From the NCBI GenBank assembly GCA_903813345.2, contig CAIIXF020000001.1, positions 57,398,270-57,462,269 on the forward strand: a stretch of 64,000 nucleotides of DNA. Direction: 5' to 3'. Both the position numbers and the translations under genes were made by a program. This DNA comes from Owenia fusiformis. Lineage: Eukaryota > Annelida > Polychaeta > Sabellida > Oweniidae. Positions 23,610 through 35,209 of this stretch are shown piece by piece. How positions within the stretch are numbered: position 1 is the first letter of the stretch; each line of letters starts with the position of its first letter. The notes beneath the pieces were generated by a model. It was not told the origin of the DNA. It worked only from the letters and a program-made list of their open reading frames with translations, and searched no databases.

Positions 23610-26310
23610 TGTGACCCACAGAGCAGTATGAGCTGTGGTCTACAAAGTAATATGAACTGTTAAGCAGTTTGATCTATAAGAGATGTATGAACTGTAAAGA
23701 AGTGTGATCTACAAAAGATGTATGAACTATAAAGCAGTTTGATCTACAAAAGATGTCTGAACTGTAAAGCAGTGTGATCTACAAAGTGGTATGAACTGTA
23801 AAGCAGTGTGATCTACAAGTGGTAGGAACTGTAAAGCAGTGTGATGTACAAAGTAGTATGAACTGTAAAGCAGTGTGATCTACAAAGTGGTATGAACTGT
23901 AAAGCAGTGTGATCTACAAGTGGTAGGAACTGTAAAGCAGTGTGATGTACAAAGTACTATGAACTGTAAAGCAGTGTGATCTACAAAGTGGTATGAACTG
24001 TAAAGCAGTGTGATCTACAAGTGGTAGGAACTGTAAAGCAGTGTGATGTACAAAGTAGTATGAACTGTAAAGCAGTGTGATCTACAAGTGGTATGAACTG
24101 TAAAGTAGTGTGATGTACAAAGTAGTATGAACTGTAAAGCATTGTGATGTACAAAGTAGTATGAACTGTAAAGCAGTGTGATCTACAAGTGGTATGAACT
24201 GTAAAGTAGTGTGATGTACAAAGTAGTATGAACTGTAAAGCAGTGTGATCTACAAAAGATGTCTGAACTGTAAAGCAGTGTGATCTACCAGTACAAAGTA
24301 ATATGAACTGTAAAGCAGTGTGATCTACAAAGTGGTATGAACTGTAAAGCAGTGTGATCTACAAGTGGTAGGAACTGTAAAGCAGTGTGATGTACAAAGT
24401 AGTATGAACTGTAAAGCATTGTGATGTACAAAGTAGTATGAACTGTAAAGCAGTGTGATCTACAAGTGGTAGGAACTGTAAAGCAGTGTGATGTACAAAG
24501 TAGTATGAACTGTAAAGCATTGTGATGTACAAAGTAGTATGAACTGTAAAGCAGTGTGATCTACAAGTGGTATGAACTGTAAAGTAGTGTGATGTACAAA
24601 GTAGTATGAACTGTAAAGCAGTGTGATCTACAAGTGGTAGGAACTGTAAAGCAGTGTGATGTACAAAGTAGTATGAACTGTAAAGCAGTGTGATCTACAA
24701 GTGGTATGAACTGTAAAGCAGTGTGATGTACAAAGTAGTATGAACTGTAAAGCATTGTGATGTACAAAGTAGTATGAACTGTAAAGCAGTGTGATGTACA
24801 AAGTAGTATGAACTGTAAAGTAGTGTGATGTACAAAGTAGTATGAACTGTAAAGCATTGTGATGTACAAAGTAGTATGAACTGTAAAGCATTGTGATGTA
24901 CAAAGTAGTATGAACTGTAAAGCAGTGTGATGTACAAAGTAGTATGAACTGTAAAGTAGTGTGATGTACAAAGTAGTATGAACTGTAAAGCAGTGTGATG
25001 TACAAAGTAGTATGAACTGTAAAGCATTGTGATGTACAAAGTAGTATGAACTGTAAAGCAGTGTGATGTACAAAGTAGTATGAACTGTAAAGTAGTGTGA
25101 TGTACAAAGTAGTATGAACTGTAAAGCAGTGTGATGTACAAAGTAGTATGAACTGTAAAGTAGTGTGATGTACAAAGTAGTATGAACTGTAAAGCAGTGT
25201 GATGTACAAAGAAGTATGAACTGTAAAGCATTGTGATGTACAAAGTAGTATGAACTGTAAAGCAGTGTGATCTACAAGTGGTAGGAACTGTAAAGCAGTG
25301 TGATGTACAAAGTAGTATGAACTGTAAAGCATTGTGATGTACAAAGTAGTATGAACTGTAAAGCAGTGTGATCTACAAGTGGTATGAACTGTAAAGTAGT
25401 GTGATGTACAAAGTAGTATGAACTGTAAAGCAGTGTGATGTACAAAGTAGTATGAACTGTAAAGCAGTGTGATCTACAAGTGGTAGGAACTGTAAAGCAG
25501 TGTGATGTACAAAGTAGTATGAACTGTAAAGCAGTGTGATCTACAAGTGGTATGAACTGTAAAGTAGTGTGATGTACAAAGTAGTATGAACTGTAAAGCA
25601 TTGTGATGTACAAAGTAGTATGAACTGTAAAGCAGTGTGATCTACAAGTGGTATGAACTGTAAAGTAGTGTGATGTACAAAGTAGTATGAACTGTAAAGC
25701 ATTGTGATGTACAAAGTAATATGAACTGTAAAGCAGTGTGATCTACAAGTGGTAGGAACTGTAAAGCAGTGTGATGTACAAAGTAGTATGAACTGTAAAG
25801 TAGTGTGATGTACAAAGTAGTATGAACTGTAAAGCAGTGTGATGTACAAAGTAGTATGAACTGTAAAGCATTGTGATGTACAAAGTAGTATGAACTGTAA
25901 AGCAGTGTGATGTACAAAGTAGTATGAACTGTAAAGCATTGTGATGTACAAAGTAATATGAACTGTAAAGCAGTGTGATCTACAAGTGGTAGGAACTGTA
26001 AAGCAGTGTGATCTACAAGTGGTATGAACTGTAAAGTAGTGTGATGTACAAAGTAGTATGAACTGTAAAGCAGTGTGATCTACAAGTGGTAGGAACTGTA
26101 AAGCAGTGTGATGTACAAAGTAGTATGAACTGTAAAGCAGTGTGATCTACAAGTGGTATGAACTGTAAAGTAGTGTGATGTACAAAGTAGTATGAACTGT
26201 AAAGCAGTGTGATCTACAAGTGGTATGAACTGTAAAGTTTGATCTACCAGTACAGAGTAGTATGAACTGTAAAGCAGTGTGATCTACAAAGTGGTAGGAA
26301 CTGTAAAGCC
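23610..26310. repeat. Satellite array, unit about 34 bp, roughly 80 copies
   Basis: The unit reads GTATGAACTGTAAAGCAGTG followed by TGATGTACAAAGTA. Two main variants alternate: a 34-bp form with GATGTACAAAGTAGTA and a 33-bp form with GATCTACAAGTGGTA; AAAGCATTG and AAAGTAGTG sub-variants also recur. Units at both edges (23610-23770 and after about 26230) are the most diverged, and weak relics continue to about 26450, while the centre is nearly uniform. That is the usual result of unequal exchange. The long minus-strand open frames across it are a by-product of a repeat without stops. Confidence 0.97.
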
Positions 26311-26459
26311 TGGATCGCAGTGTTTCATATTTGATGAATATTATTTGCTCTCAATTCACAAAAATTATTGATATTAAACTACCTGATATAGCACAATGAC
26401 CCACAATGTTGAGACCTACAAAGCAGTATCACCCATAAAGCAGTATCTGAAAAACGGAC

Positions 26460-26876
26460 TCTCAGACTTTAATTTTCCAAGAATTCTCATCTCTTCAATG
26501 ATGGATTTCTAGCTTAATGTTTCATAAATCAGCTGATCCGCTAATGCTCAAAGGGAAATGTAATGTCTGAATTTAATATAAGTCTCCATATCAATATACA
26601 GTTGAGGCAACGTCATAATCAGATTTAGGTCTTCACAAACCACTGATTTATTACATCCATTCCGAATTCCTAATATGTGAATATTCCATATTGTGACCTT
26701 CATTGAAGAAGAATATTCAATTCTAGTCTTATCTTATATTTGGTAAGCCCTTACTTTGTTTAAAATTTGGTTTTCTATCTAATTTTCTGTTTCATAAACG
26801 TAAAACATGAAATCAACTTTTAAGAAAAAATATTTTATTTGAGACTGGTGAACCTAGCTGATGATTTTGCTATATA
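26460..26876. other. Intergenic DNA beyond the satellite
   Basis: No gene or element is recognised in this short stretch. Confidence 0.35.
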
Positions 26877-27702
26877 CAGCGCTTGCATTAGGCTCTGAAA
26901 AATGTGAGTCCCAATGAAGGAAATTTTTTTAAAAAGTGAGTCCCGACCGAAAAAAGTGTGTCCTCCAATATATAAGCTAAATTAGCTATAATGGGCTATT
27001 TTGGAATGTGCATGACTTGATCTTACATGCCTTATGTGTTTTCAAAATGTTGCCATTCGTGCCCTGTGATTTAAACATGTTCTTTATATTCAATTCACTT
27101 ATGTTATGTAACCTCCAGCCTGTTATAGTAAGTACTATTATACTGTGATTATCTTTATACTTGCTGTTTGCACTGAACAACTGCTTGAAAAAATAAGAAC
27201 ATTTTTTAGTATGAATTTGTCTGACGCTCAGTAATTTAGTGTATCACTACATTTTCTACATGATCAGAATCCTCTGATTTATATCATAAATTAGACCATT
27301 TTGACGTTATATAATCACAAATAGACTACTTCACCTAGGTAAGTATGCATCATTTGTACAATTGAACTCATTTTGAAGGTTTCATATCAGCTTTTCAGTG
27401 AGAAAAATATGTCACATGCAAACTGATAACCTATTATCGCCCATTACAATAGTTCGCTTTTCTGCATTCTTTTTCTTTTTTACTCAAAATAAAGTTGTAA
27501 ATCTCACATATTTTGATCTTAATATACACCTCAAAGAAGTCAAACATGATCAACTTTTGAGATTTTCAAGATTTTCAAAAAATGTTCAAAGTTTTGACTC
27601 AATTTTTTTCCGTCCCAAAAACGGAAATATTTTTTATTTTTCCGTCCTACAATTTTTTTTTGCGTCACTTACATGTAAGGGACGCCGTTAATGCAAGCCC
27701 TG
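26877..27702. mobile_element. Non-autonomous TIR element, 826 bp, flanked by TA
   Basis: The ends are CAGCGCTTGCATTAGGC and GCCGTTAATGCAAGCCCTG, inverted with a few differences. TA (or TATA) abuts both ends. Inside each end lie TGAGTCCC- and GCGTCACTTACAT-type subterminal sequences. The 97-codon frame at 27398-27691 is Phe-rich, runs into the right end and shows no transposase motif. The superfamily is not certain; a TA duplication suits Tc1/mariner or a relative. Confidence 0.65.
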
Positions 27703-29500
27703 TATATATTTTACAATGTTGCCCCTTTTGCTTAGTGATAATAATGAAAGCATGATATGGGGCGAGAGGGGCGGGCATATAAATTCTGTAAATCACTATT
27801 CAGGGGAGTTAAATATCCATTAATAACATTGAAGTTTGATTCAATTATTGAATTTAATTCGTAAATAACTAGTAACCCCAGGTAACATATAAATTAGTTT
27901 GCCAATTTAAACAATCATTTAACTCCTGGCGAGTCATTGAATTTTTGCCATATACATAAACAATTTCATCTGATGTCTTTTTCAATTTCAACTTATTTAT
28001 TAAACCATCCCTCAATCATTGGGCATTAGGTACAATTTACAATTAAAGGTAACATGTTTAAATTATAAAAAAAATGTTTCTAATCAAATAGCATCCCAGC
28101 TCTGCATTAAGATGTAAAAATTATGAAAATCAACTTCATGTTGACAACTTTCAAATTTGATCACAGTGTTTTTACCAACCCTCAAGATATGAAAACATTG
28201 GTATCTGAATAAATGTTCTTTAATTAGTACCTAATCACAATTGTCATTACCCGTTTTAATAGGTTAAGAGTGCTCCATGTACATGTATACATATGAGTAA
28301 CTACCCCCCCCCCCCTCTCCGAGACTCAGATAAAAATTGTTTCTTCTTTACTGCCTGTATAATATATCAAATGTAAGAGTTTAGAGAAACGTATCTGACC
28401 ATGTAAGTTATGTAAACCATGTACAAAATCAGAAAACAATCTCTCAATATCGTAAATTAATTAAAACAGAGTTTGTGTAGAAGTAAGCGGTGTAACAATT
28501 TACATGGTTTGGTCATGGGCTTTCAAATAGAGTTGAAAGCCTATGGTTTGGTACATATAGTGCTTACAGTGCAGCAATCTATAAGACTACAATTGGGTCA
28601 GGTGCAGAAATAGAGCATATGAAGGCTGATTCTAAGTGCATTCACTCAATTTATGCATGACATTTATTGTGCAAAAGCTTCAAGTAGAACTTATATTCAT
28701 TTTACTGGAATAACAAACTTGAGTCTCGGCTAACCCTAAACCCACTGTTTTATAAGAGGTTTATTTATGTTAGGTAAATAATTGGGCTAAATTACCAGAA
28801 GGAAAATCATGTGGTATTTCAGAGCACTAACATGCACTTACAGTACAATGCTATCGTTAAAGCATTCCATAGTTTAAACATTGTATAATATATTGAAAAC
28901 ATACAGTATAGTATTTCATGAAGTATTAAAGCTTTCTTGCAAGGCTCTGCCTTCATCCCGGCCCCATCCCAAAATATTCTGTATAACTGGAGAGAAAGAA
29001 TGGGGGTGGGTGGAGGCAATAAAGTGGCTTGATATGTATAATCTAAGACACTTCTAGTGTCTAGATACCTACTTGAAAACATGAAACTTCATGTCATACC
29101 ACAGAGAATTTCAACAATTTCTAGAATTACATGATTCTTTATACGTGATGTAGTGTTATACTCCACCCTTGAAACGAGAACTTTCTAAATGTTATTCTAG
29201 CTCATGAATGTAGCTCATAACAGGCCTCTAGAGTTATGACCCTTCCTTCTGCTACTTCATGTGTCAAATCACGACACCAGGTGTATCATAACATACAAAC
29301 TTTTCAAATATTCAAAATATTCATAAATATGTAATTTATAGGGGCAATACTTGAATATCTGAAACACAGATTCTTGTGAGCTTTTACTCTTGCTTATGGT
29401 GGATGACATACAATCCGATTAATTAATGTGATTTAAAAATGGAACTTCTCACTCTCATCATAATAACCTGCTATATAGAGCTTATAAATGTTCATATATG
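27703..29500. other. Intergenic DNA, no supported gene
   Basis: No coding region is recognised. There is a C run at 28302-28316 and an imperfect palindrome CATGGGCTTTCAAATAGAGT with TGAAAGCCTATGG at 28513-28553, which is related to short palindromes near 45058 and 62834. Confidence 0.35.
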
Positions 29501-29501
29501 T

Positions 29502-29700
29502 ATGTATTACATACCTAGCGAAGCATTTGTATGGAAGTCAATGGGAAAGTTAGCGAGCTATATCCACCGATATTGCCCGATTACCCCGATATAGCCCGCT
29601 TACCTCGTTTTGATATTAGATTTCTTTAATAACCATGATAATATCATGACGTCACGTCATTGATACAAAGTAACCCTGGGAACAAAGGCATGTAATACAT
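29502..29700. mobile_element. Short TIR element with ATGTATTACAT-type ends
   Basis: The sequence begins ATGTATTACATACCTAGC and ends AAAGGCATGTAATACAT, an inverted pair of about 17 bp. The interior is relatively CpG-containing (GATATTGCCCGATTACCCCG and GATATAGCCCGCTTACC are two near-copies). It does not encode a protein. Confidence 0.55.
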
Positions 29701-29702
29701 CA

Positions 29703-29817
29703 GTTATGTCACTATGACGTGAAATATGCCTTCGTTCTTGCCCAAATATAGAGCCTCCCAAGGTCGGCCTATATTGGGAGAACTCAGGCATATTTCACGT
29801 CATAGTGACATAACCTC
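29703..29817. repeat. Near-perfect hairpin, arms about 30 bp
   Basis: TTATGTCACTATGACGTGAA plus ATATGCCTT at 29704-29732 is mirrored by AGGCATATTTCACGTCATAG plus TGACATAA ending at 29815. The spacer of about 55 bp holds a smaller inverted pair (CCCAAATATAG and CTATATTGGG). A (TA)n run follows at 29829-29843. Confidence 0.75.
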
Positions 29818-29844
29818 TAAATAAAATATATATATATATATTAA

Positions 29845-30760
29845 CCTGTATATATGGATAACAAGCAATTGCTTTGATGTACAGATAAGCAGCTCTCTGT
29901 CCCTCTCTCACAAAGTTCATTATTAATAAAAATCATAATTTTCTTCCATGCCAGTCAAGTAAACAATACCAAATGTATAAATCAACTCTTAACTGAGTTA
30001 TATCCCAACAAAGTCATATCTCAACATATTTCAACCATCATTTGATTTGTTACCTATAATAACATTGTATAAACATGTTATTTTGGTTAGGAGCCCTTTG
30101 CCTTACCTGAGGCCAACCACCTCTAAGAAATATTTTAATCTTGAAGCAATTTGGTGCAATATGAGCAAATCTGAAATGGATATCAAGCCTGACATAATAG
30201 TTGGCAGCATTCTCCAAATAGAAACCTGTAGACTGGTCAATAAGTTAATTACATATAGCAGGTATTATTAGGAGGAAATAATGACTTGTTATGAGATTGC
30301 AAGGCAATAACAGATCAACATTGAAACATTCCTACCATATTTCACCTGGCAAAGGTATGATGATACAAGATCTCAAATATTGCTAGTCAGGTGAATTCAC
30401 CTGTAGAGGCTTTCCTCTAAAAATATTGTAGCTTAAGTTCTCATTTTTCATTGTGAAATACCTGTAATGCTAAATATCTCAGAGCGCTGTCTAAATACTG
30501 TTTCCCCTACATAATGTTATTTTTCTCTGAATGGTGGAGTCCTCAAAACTATATAATCATTTAATTAGTGCTATACTATCAAATGATGAAGAACATGAAA
30601 ATGCAAAATGCACAGTGCTAGATATATTTCTAGCCAGAGATTCTGCATAGAAATCTTGGCAAATATGCATCCCCAGAAACCTAGAACTGTATTATTAATG
30701 CTATTAATTGAAAAGCCATGTCAAAGGCAATGTATAAACTGTAATCAATAGGAACAAATG
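29845..30760. other. Intergenic DNA, nothing recognised
   Basis: No supported gene, repeat or element on either strand. Confidence 0.35.
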
Positions 30761-30991
30761 CAGGGACGTAGCCAGCTTTCATTCAGGGGGTGCAATTGTG
30801 GCATATACAAGCAAAACAATAAGATTTATTTTGAATTTTACAAAAATTGATGCAACTTCCTTCAAAATTGAGCTAGAAGCTTCAAATAAAAAGCATTTTA
30901 AAGCTCCTTTCTTTCTTTCATGGTTCTATTTTTATTGGTTAAAGGGAGGGGGTGGGATCACACCCATCACACCCCCCCCCCTCTGGCTATG
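30761..30991. mobile_element. MITE of the CAGGGACGTAGCCAG family, copy 1
   Basis: It starts CAGGGACGTAGCCAGC and ends in CTCTGGCTATGG after a C run. The interior (TTCAAAATTGAGCTAGAAGC, then TTCAAATAAAAAGCATTTTA) is shared, in one or other orientation, with 51449-51720, 62070-62240 and 62465-62640. The reading frame through it is not a gene. Confidence 0.75.
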
Positions 30992-32102
30992 GAATATCGA
31001 GCTAATCACACAGCCTTGTGCTACATCACAGCTCCAAATGCTGTACCATATGATCTGAATATGTAAAAATATGTAAATATGTAAGATTTGAAAATGTATG
31101 ACACTAAAAGGCAGTAATTTATCTGACTTTTTGATACACTAGTGTTCATTTGTGATAAGTTACTATATATACAACTATATCAGTAACTTCAACTGAATGT
31201 ACATCACATATTCAATCTTTGGTATGCTATAATCTAAAGAGCTTATTAACTTTACAAATACATGAACTGATACATAAGTTGAACTAAGTACTAAAATAGA
31301 AAAGATTAATGAGCAGGCTTTAACTTGAAATATTGTATATTTATGAGTTAAGACGCTTTAATCCCCACGGCTTAAAGCATAAAGCATCTTCAAACACAGG
31401 AGTAAACTTTGGTCAGTAAAACTACTAAATATCACTCAATTCATTATTATATATTTGTTCAAAAAGTCTTGCAAAATTGCTTATAACTAAAACAACCAAA
31501 AGTACAACATGATATGGTTATAATCTACTAAAATATAATAAATATGTCTGAGAAAGTCTTAACAAAAATCATTTCTCAAATACATTTTTTGAACAGACCA
31601 AGGTCAGACCCAATCAGCCAACTCTTTGAAGCTAGACTCTCGTAACATTAATAAGCTAAGAAATATTCAAAGTAAATTGCGTTTCTTCGATATTATTGCA
31701 AATCTCCATTAGAAAGTTTACCAATCAGCTGATACCATAGAGTTTGTATAAGGTTTATCATATAATGACGTAAGTGAATCTCTGATATTATTAGTATATC
31801 AGTAACAAATTTGATAGACACTCATAAAAGGTTCTGAGATAATTCACTGACCTTTGATGAAGATCTCTGTTATAACACAGCAAAATAAAGGACAGGGAGG
31901 CAATGTTAGACACCCTCAGTGCCATTGATTACCTACATAGACGGAATTGCCTCCCTACCTAATGCAAACCCTTCGGTCAAATCAAAGCCTATGGTCAAAA
32001 AAGAGGGCCTCTGTCAAACTTTGACATATGGGGCTATTTCTTCCAGGGGCTATGACCATGACCAATGAATATAGTCTGCAGTAGGGCTACTAGCAGTTAA
32101 CA
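30992..32102. other. Intergenic DNA, no supported gene
   Basis: No gene is recognised. GGGAGGCAATGTTAG (about 31895) and GAATTGCCTCCCTACC (about 31945) form a small imperfect inverted pair. Confidence 0.35.
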
Positions 32103-32104
32103 TT

Positions 32105-32312
32105 AGTATACCACCATAAATGTGGAGTTGATTTTTCAAATCAGTCACTACACCAGCTACTTGTGTATTGAAATCTCGGGCTGAATTATGGCTATTTAGA
32201 TAAAATCCAGCTTTGAGTCAACTACTGGCAAATTTTTTTCAACCCCAAGATTTCAATACACAAGTATGTAGTTGTAGAAAAATCAACCCCACATTTATGG
32301 GGGTACATAAGT
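32105..32312. mobile_element. Fold-back MITE, arms about 75 bp
   Basis: The left arm (ACCACCATAAATGTGGAGTT, then GATTTTTC and ACTTGTGTATTGAAATCT, 32108-32184) is the reverse complement of the right arm (32233-32306: AGATTTCAATACACAAGT, then GAAAAATCAACCCCACATTT). A central spacer of about 48 bp is unique. Target duplication is not clear. Confidence 0.75.
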
Positions 32313-33054
32313 AATGCAGACTCCAATCAATAATGCAAATTTCTGTGTTCGACCATCTTGTTTTAAACTCTCGACCATTGGAGATTTTTTTCTTTAATTT
32401 ACAAAAAAAACAATCGATGATCATGATGATTGGCAGACTGCGATTGAAATTATAAGCCAATGCTGGAACGAAACATAAAAACTCTTGATTCTGTGCATCT
32501 ATATGTGCCTATATTGTTTCGATGATTTGCCTTGCCTTCTGTTGTCGATTTTTAGAGCCATAGCCTAAAGCAATTACAAAGACTTCATTTCTTACTGTCA
32601 AAAAACAAAAAAGCATCTGTCAACTTTTCAGTCAAATTTATTTTAAAAATACTCACATTTCAGGTGGCAATTTCAGGTGTTTTTCTTGGCCTGTTACGTC
32701 CGAAACTTCTTGAAAATGTAAAATATAGCTATATATTTATAATTATCCAAATGTCATTCACAATGTAAGAGATTATCGATGCAAAATCCGATTATATTTG
32801 AGAGAAAGTTGATTTTCGCTACTTGTCCATATTCACCGGCTTCACGCATGCGCACTCGGATAATTAATTGATTAGAATGGCGAACGTAATAATCATTCAA
32901 ACGTTCCAAGAATTAATGAAGCTGAAGAAATGTAGACCCACTCAAGACGCATGCATATTATTCGAGTCTTAATTTATTTCGGTAGCACTATCTATTACCT
33001 GCAAATTTAATACTAACAAATCTTTAAAGTGTCATGAGGGGAAAGGGCTGTATT
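32313..33054. promoter_or_regulatory. Possible promoter region with NRF1-type palindrome and short plus-strand ORF
   Basis: CACGCATGCGCAC at 32842-32854 matches the core of the NRF1 motif (GCGCATGCGC family). About 22 bp downstream lies AGAATGGCGAACG, an ATG in YY1-like context opening a 31-codon plus-strand frame (32877 onward: MANVIIIQTFQELMKLKKC, then a short tail to TAA). The locally higher CpG content supports a start region. Which gene it would serve is unknown; the next plus-strand gene begins at 35210. Confidence 0.3.
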
Positions 33055-33309
33055 CAGGGGCGGATCTGAAAACTAACAGAGGGGGGGGGGGGCACAGAGG
33101 GGGGGGGGGGGGCAAATTTCAAGTCTGAAAGAAATCTTTCTGCTCAGAAAAAAATGTTGGCCCCTTAACAAAAACTTGAGGCCAGGTTTGACAATTTAAG
33201 ACCCATTTTTTAAATTTAAAAAATAAGGCCCAGTAATGCCCAAAGAGGCCCACTAATTGAGATGGGCCAACCATGGGGAGGGGCCAAGGCCCATCACAAT
33301 CCGCCAGTG
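33055..33309. mobile_element. TIR element of the CAGGGGCGGATC type with poly-G tracts
   Basis: It starts CAGGGGCGGATCTG and ends CACAATCCGCCAGTG. Two poly-G runs (33081-33091 and 33100-33113) follow the left end. The interior repeats GGCCC-containing phrases also seen in the element at 2346-2682. Confidence 0.65.
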
Positions 33310-33591
33310 GGATTGTGGGTAGGTCCTCTGCCTTGTCTGTATTTATAGCTCTGTATACAGTGGATGTTTGTATTTTTTCTTCATCCAAGATGTATCTATG
33401 TAGGGGGGTCATCTAAAAAATTATGCAAACGATTTTTAACTCATTTTGCTTGACTTAATCTGTCTAAATATACATGCATGTAACACTGATTAGATTTAAA
33501 AATATTTTCACTTTTTAATTTTGAATTACATTATCGAAAAAGATCAGGGACATCATCAGGACCTAAATAACTCATATGCGAGTAAGTGTTT

Positions 33592-33650
33592 TCCAGTTTT
33601 ACCACCAGGTGGCTCATTCTGGTCAGATAGCATGGTGGGTAGAAAGTTCC
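33592..33650. repeat. Dispersed repeat shared with 63.7 kb
   Basis: ACCAGGTGGCTCATTCTGGT, then CAGATAGCATGGTGGGTAGAAAGTTCC, matches the reverse complement of 63693-63760 at most positions, apart from a 6-base gap. The shared phrase looks like the conserved centre of a SINE-like or other dispersed family. Confidence 0.5.
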
Positions 33651-35209
33651 CTTTAACTTTAATATTCATCTGTTTTAATGGTTTTATTTTCATATCACCC
33701 TTATGTATCTAATAATTATGCAAATTAAAATATGTCCAGTAAAAGAAAATGTTATCTGTCTAATAAAAGAAAAAAATATAGCACTGTGATTTTATAACAT
33801 GGGGTTTATCGGGAAAAAAATTAATTTTCAAAGCTGATAAACAATTACCGAAACCATGTTTCTAGATGTACTTTTATATCTGTATATGTAAATTTCAAAT
33901 ATGACATCACTTTGAATTTTGAACATTTAATGACATAAATCAAGATTATTTCTGCTCGCATCTAGTCCATTGAGGCAAGAGAAAAATGATTTGAAGGGGT
34001 GAAATTGACTTTCAATTTTTACAGTGTCATGATTGTATGATCAGAGACATATAAATCAAAAGTTCATTGTAACCAGAATTTTTTGTGATAAAGAGAAAGA
34101 TGACAATAGCAGAATTACAAACAAATTACAACATGATGTATTTTTAAACCTTTCTTTATTGACAATCAATTGAAATAATTTCATAATAAAAACATTATGT
34201 GAATATGTATATTTTGTACATAATGTCAGTAACAGCATAACAAATACATAACAAATAAACAACAAGAATTGAAAACATTCTTACATCTTAGCAGAGTATA
34301 TCTGTATATATCTGAATATATTTTACAATGCACACAATAAATATGGTTCCTAACAGTAAGATTTGAACTACACATGTACTATTAAAAACATACATCAAAA
34401 AATAATTCCATGATTAATTTGTTCAATAAAAGAAACTTATATTCAGTGATTTCTTACTAAGTTCAATTCAATATAATATTTTAGAATTATTTAATTATTT
34501 CCAATTTGATCATTGCCACCTTATCTATGAATATAATATAAAATGACCCATGTCAAAGAAAATTTTAAAATGGACATTACACACAGAAAAAGTTTTTATC
34601 ATTCCATTTTTAGGACAAAACAGATAAACAGTACTGCCATCTTTAAATGCAACGTATAACTGAGTACAATGACAGGTTTATATCAAGTGATTCAAGCTTT
34701 AATTCAATTAGGAACTGCTTGCAAGATACCAAATCTATTATCCATTAAATCCATAATGTTTACTTAAATTGTTATACTATTATCCCCACTGGTATAATTT
34801 GTAAGCTTGTGTCAATTGATTTATTCTGAGATCATTAGTACTTAGGCTTATCTTATTCCTACCTTTTGTGTATATTCACTATTGATTTTATTCTACAAGA
34901 GCCATAGGTACATTAACTCAGGTCATGTGACCTGTAAGGTCGTTGCTATAGTGGTGAAAACACCAGCGTGTATTAGTCTGCATGTTTACCTGTACAGGTA
35001 AATTTTTACATAAAATAGTAGGATTTTTGTACAATTTTGGCATATATTGAGCCATAGGATCCATGAGATATACAGGAATAAGGACTTTTATAGTGTAGTT
35101 TTCAATAAGGATAGATAAGTGATAAGTGATACAATATTGACAATATCAGACATTTGGAGGTGAGTCATTAAAAGAACATTTCTAATAGCACCTCAAAAGA
35201 CCGATTAAT
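33651..35209. other. Upstream flank of the 293-aa gene
   Basis: AT-rich, no other gene recognised. A small hairpin (AACATGGGGTTTATCGG with CCGAAACCATGTTT) lies at 33798-33865. Nearer the gene, GGTCATGTGACC at 34921-34932 is an E-box-type near-palindrome and GTTGCTATAG at 34942-34951 resembles half of an RFX X-box. Both are weak evidence. Confidence 0.35.

Noticed and set aside
24561-25951. Long minus-strand frames (up to 238 codons) with repeated FILLCTSHCFTVHTTLYI-type sequence
   Set aside because: They are translations of the 34-bp satellite, which lacks stops in these frames. Three frames give the same peptide, and there is no start or splice context.
23610-26310. CRISPR-like regular repeats
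   Set aside because: The repeats are contiguous with no unique spacers, in an animal-type genome; it is a satellite.
30798-31058. 86-codon frame MAYTSKTIRF...
   Set aside because: It lies inside a MITE found in four copies in the window in both orientations.
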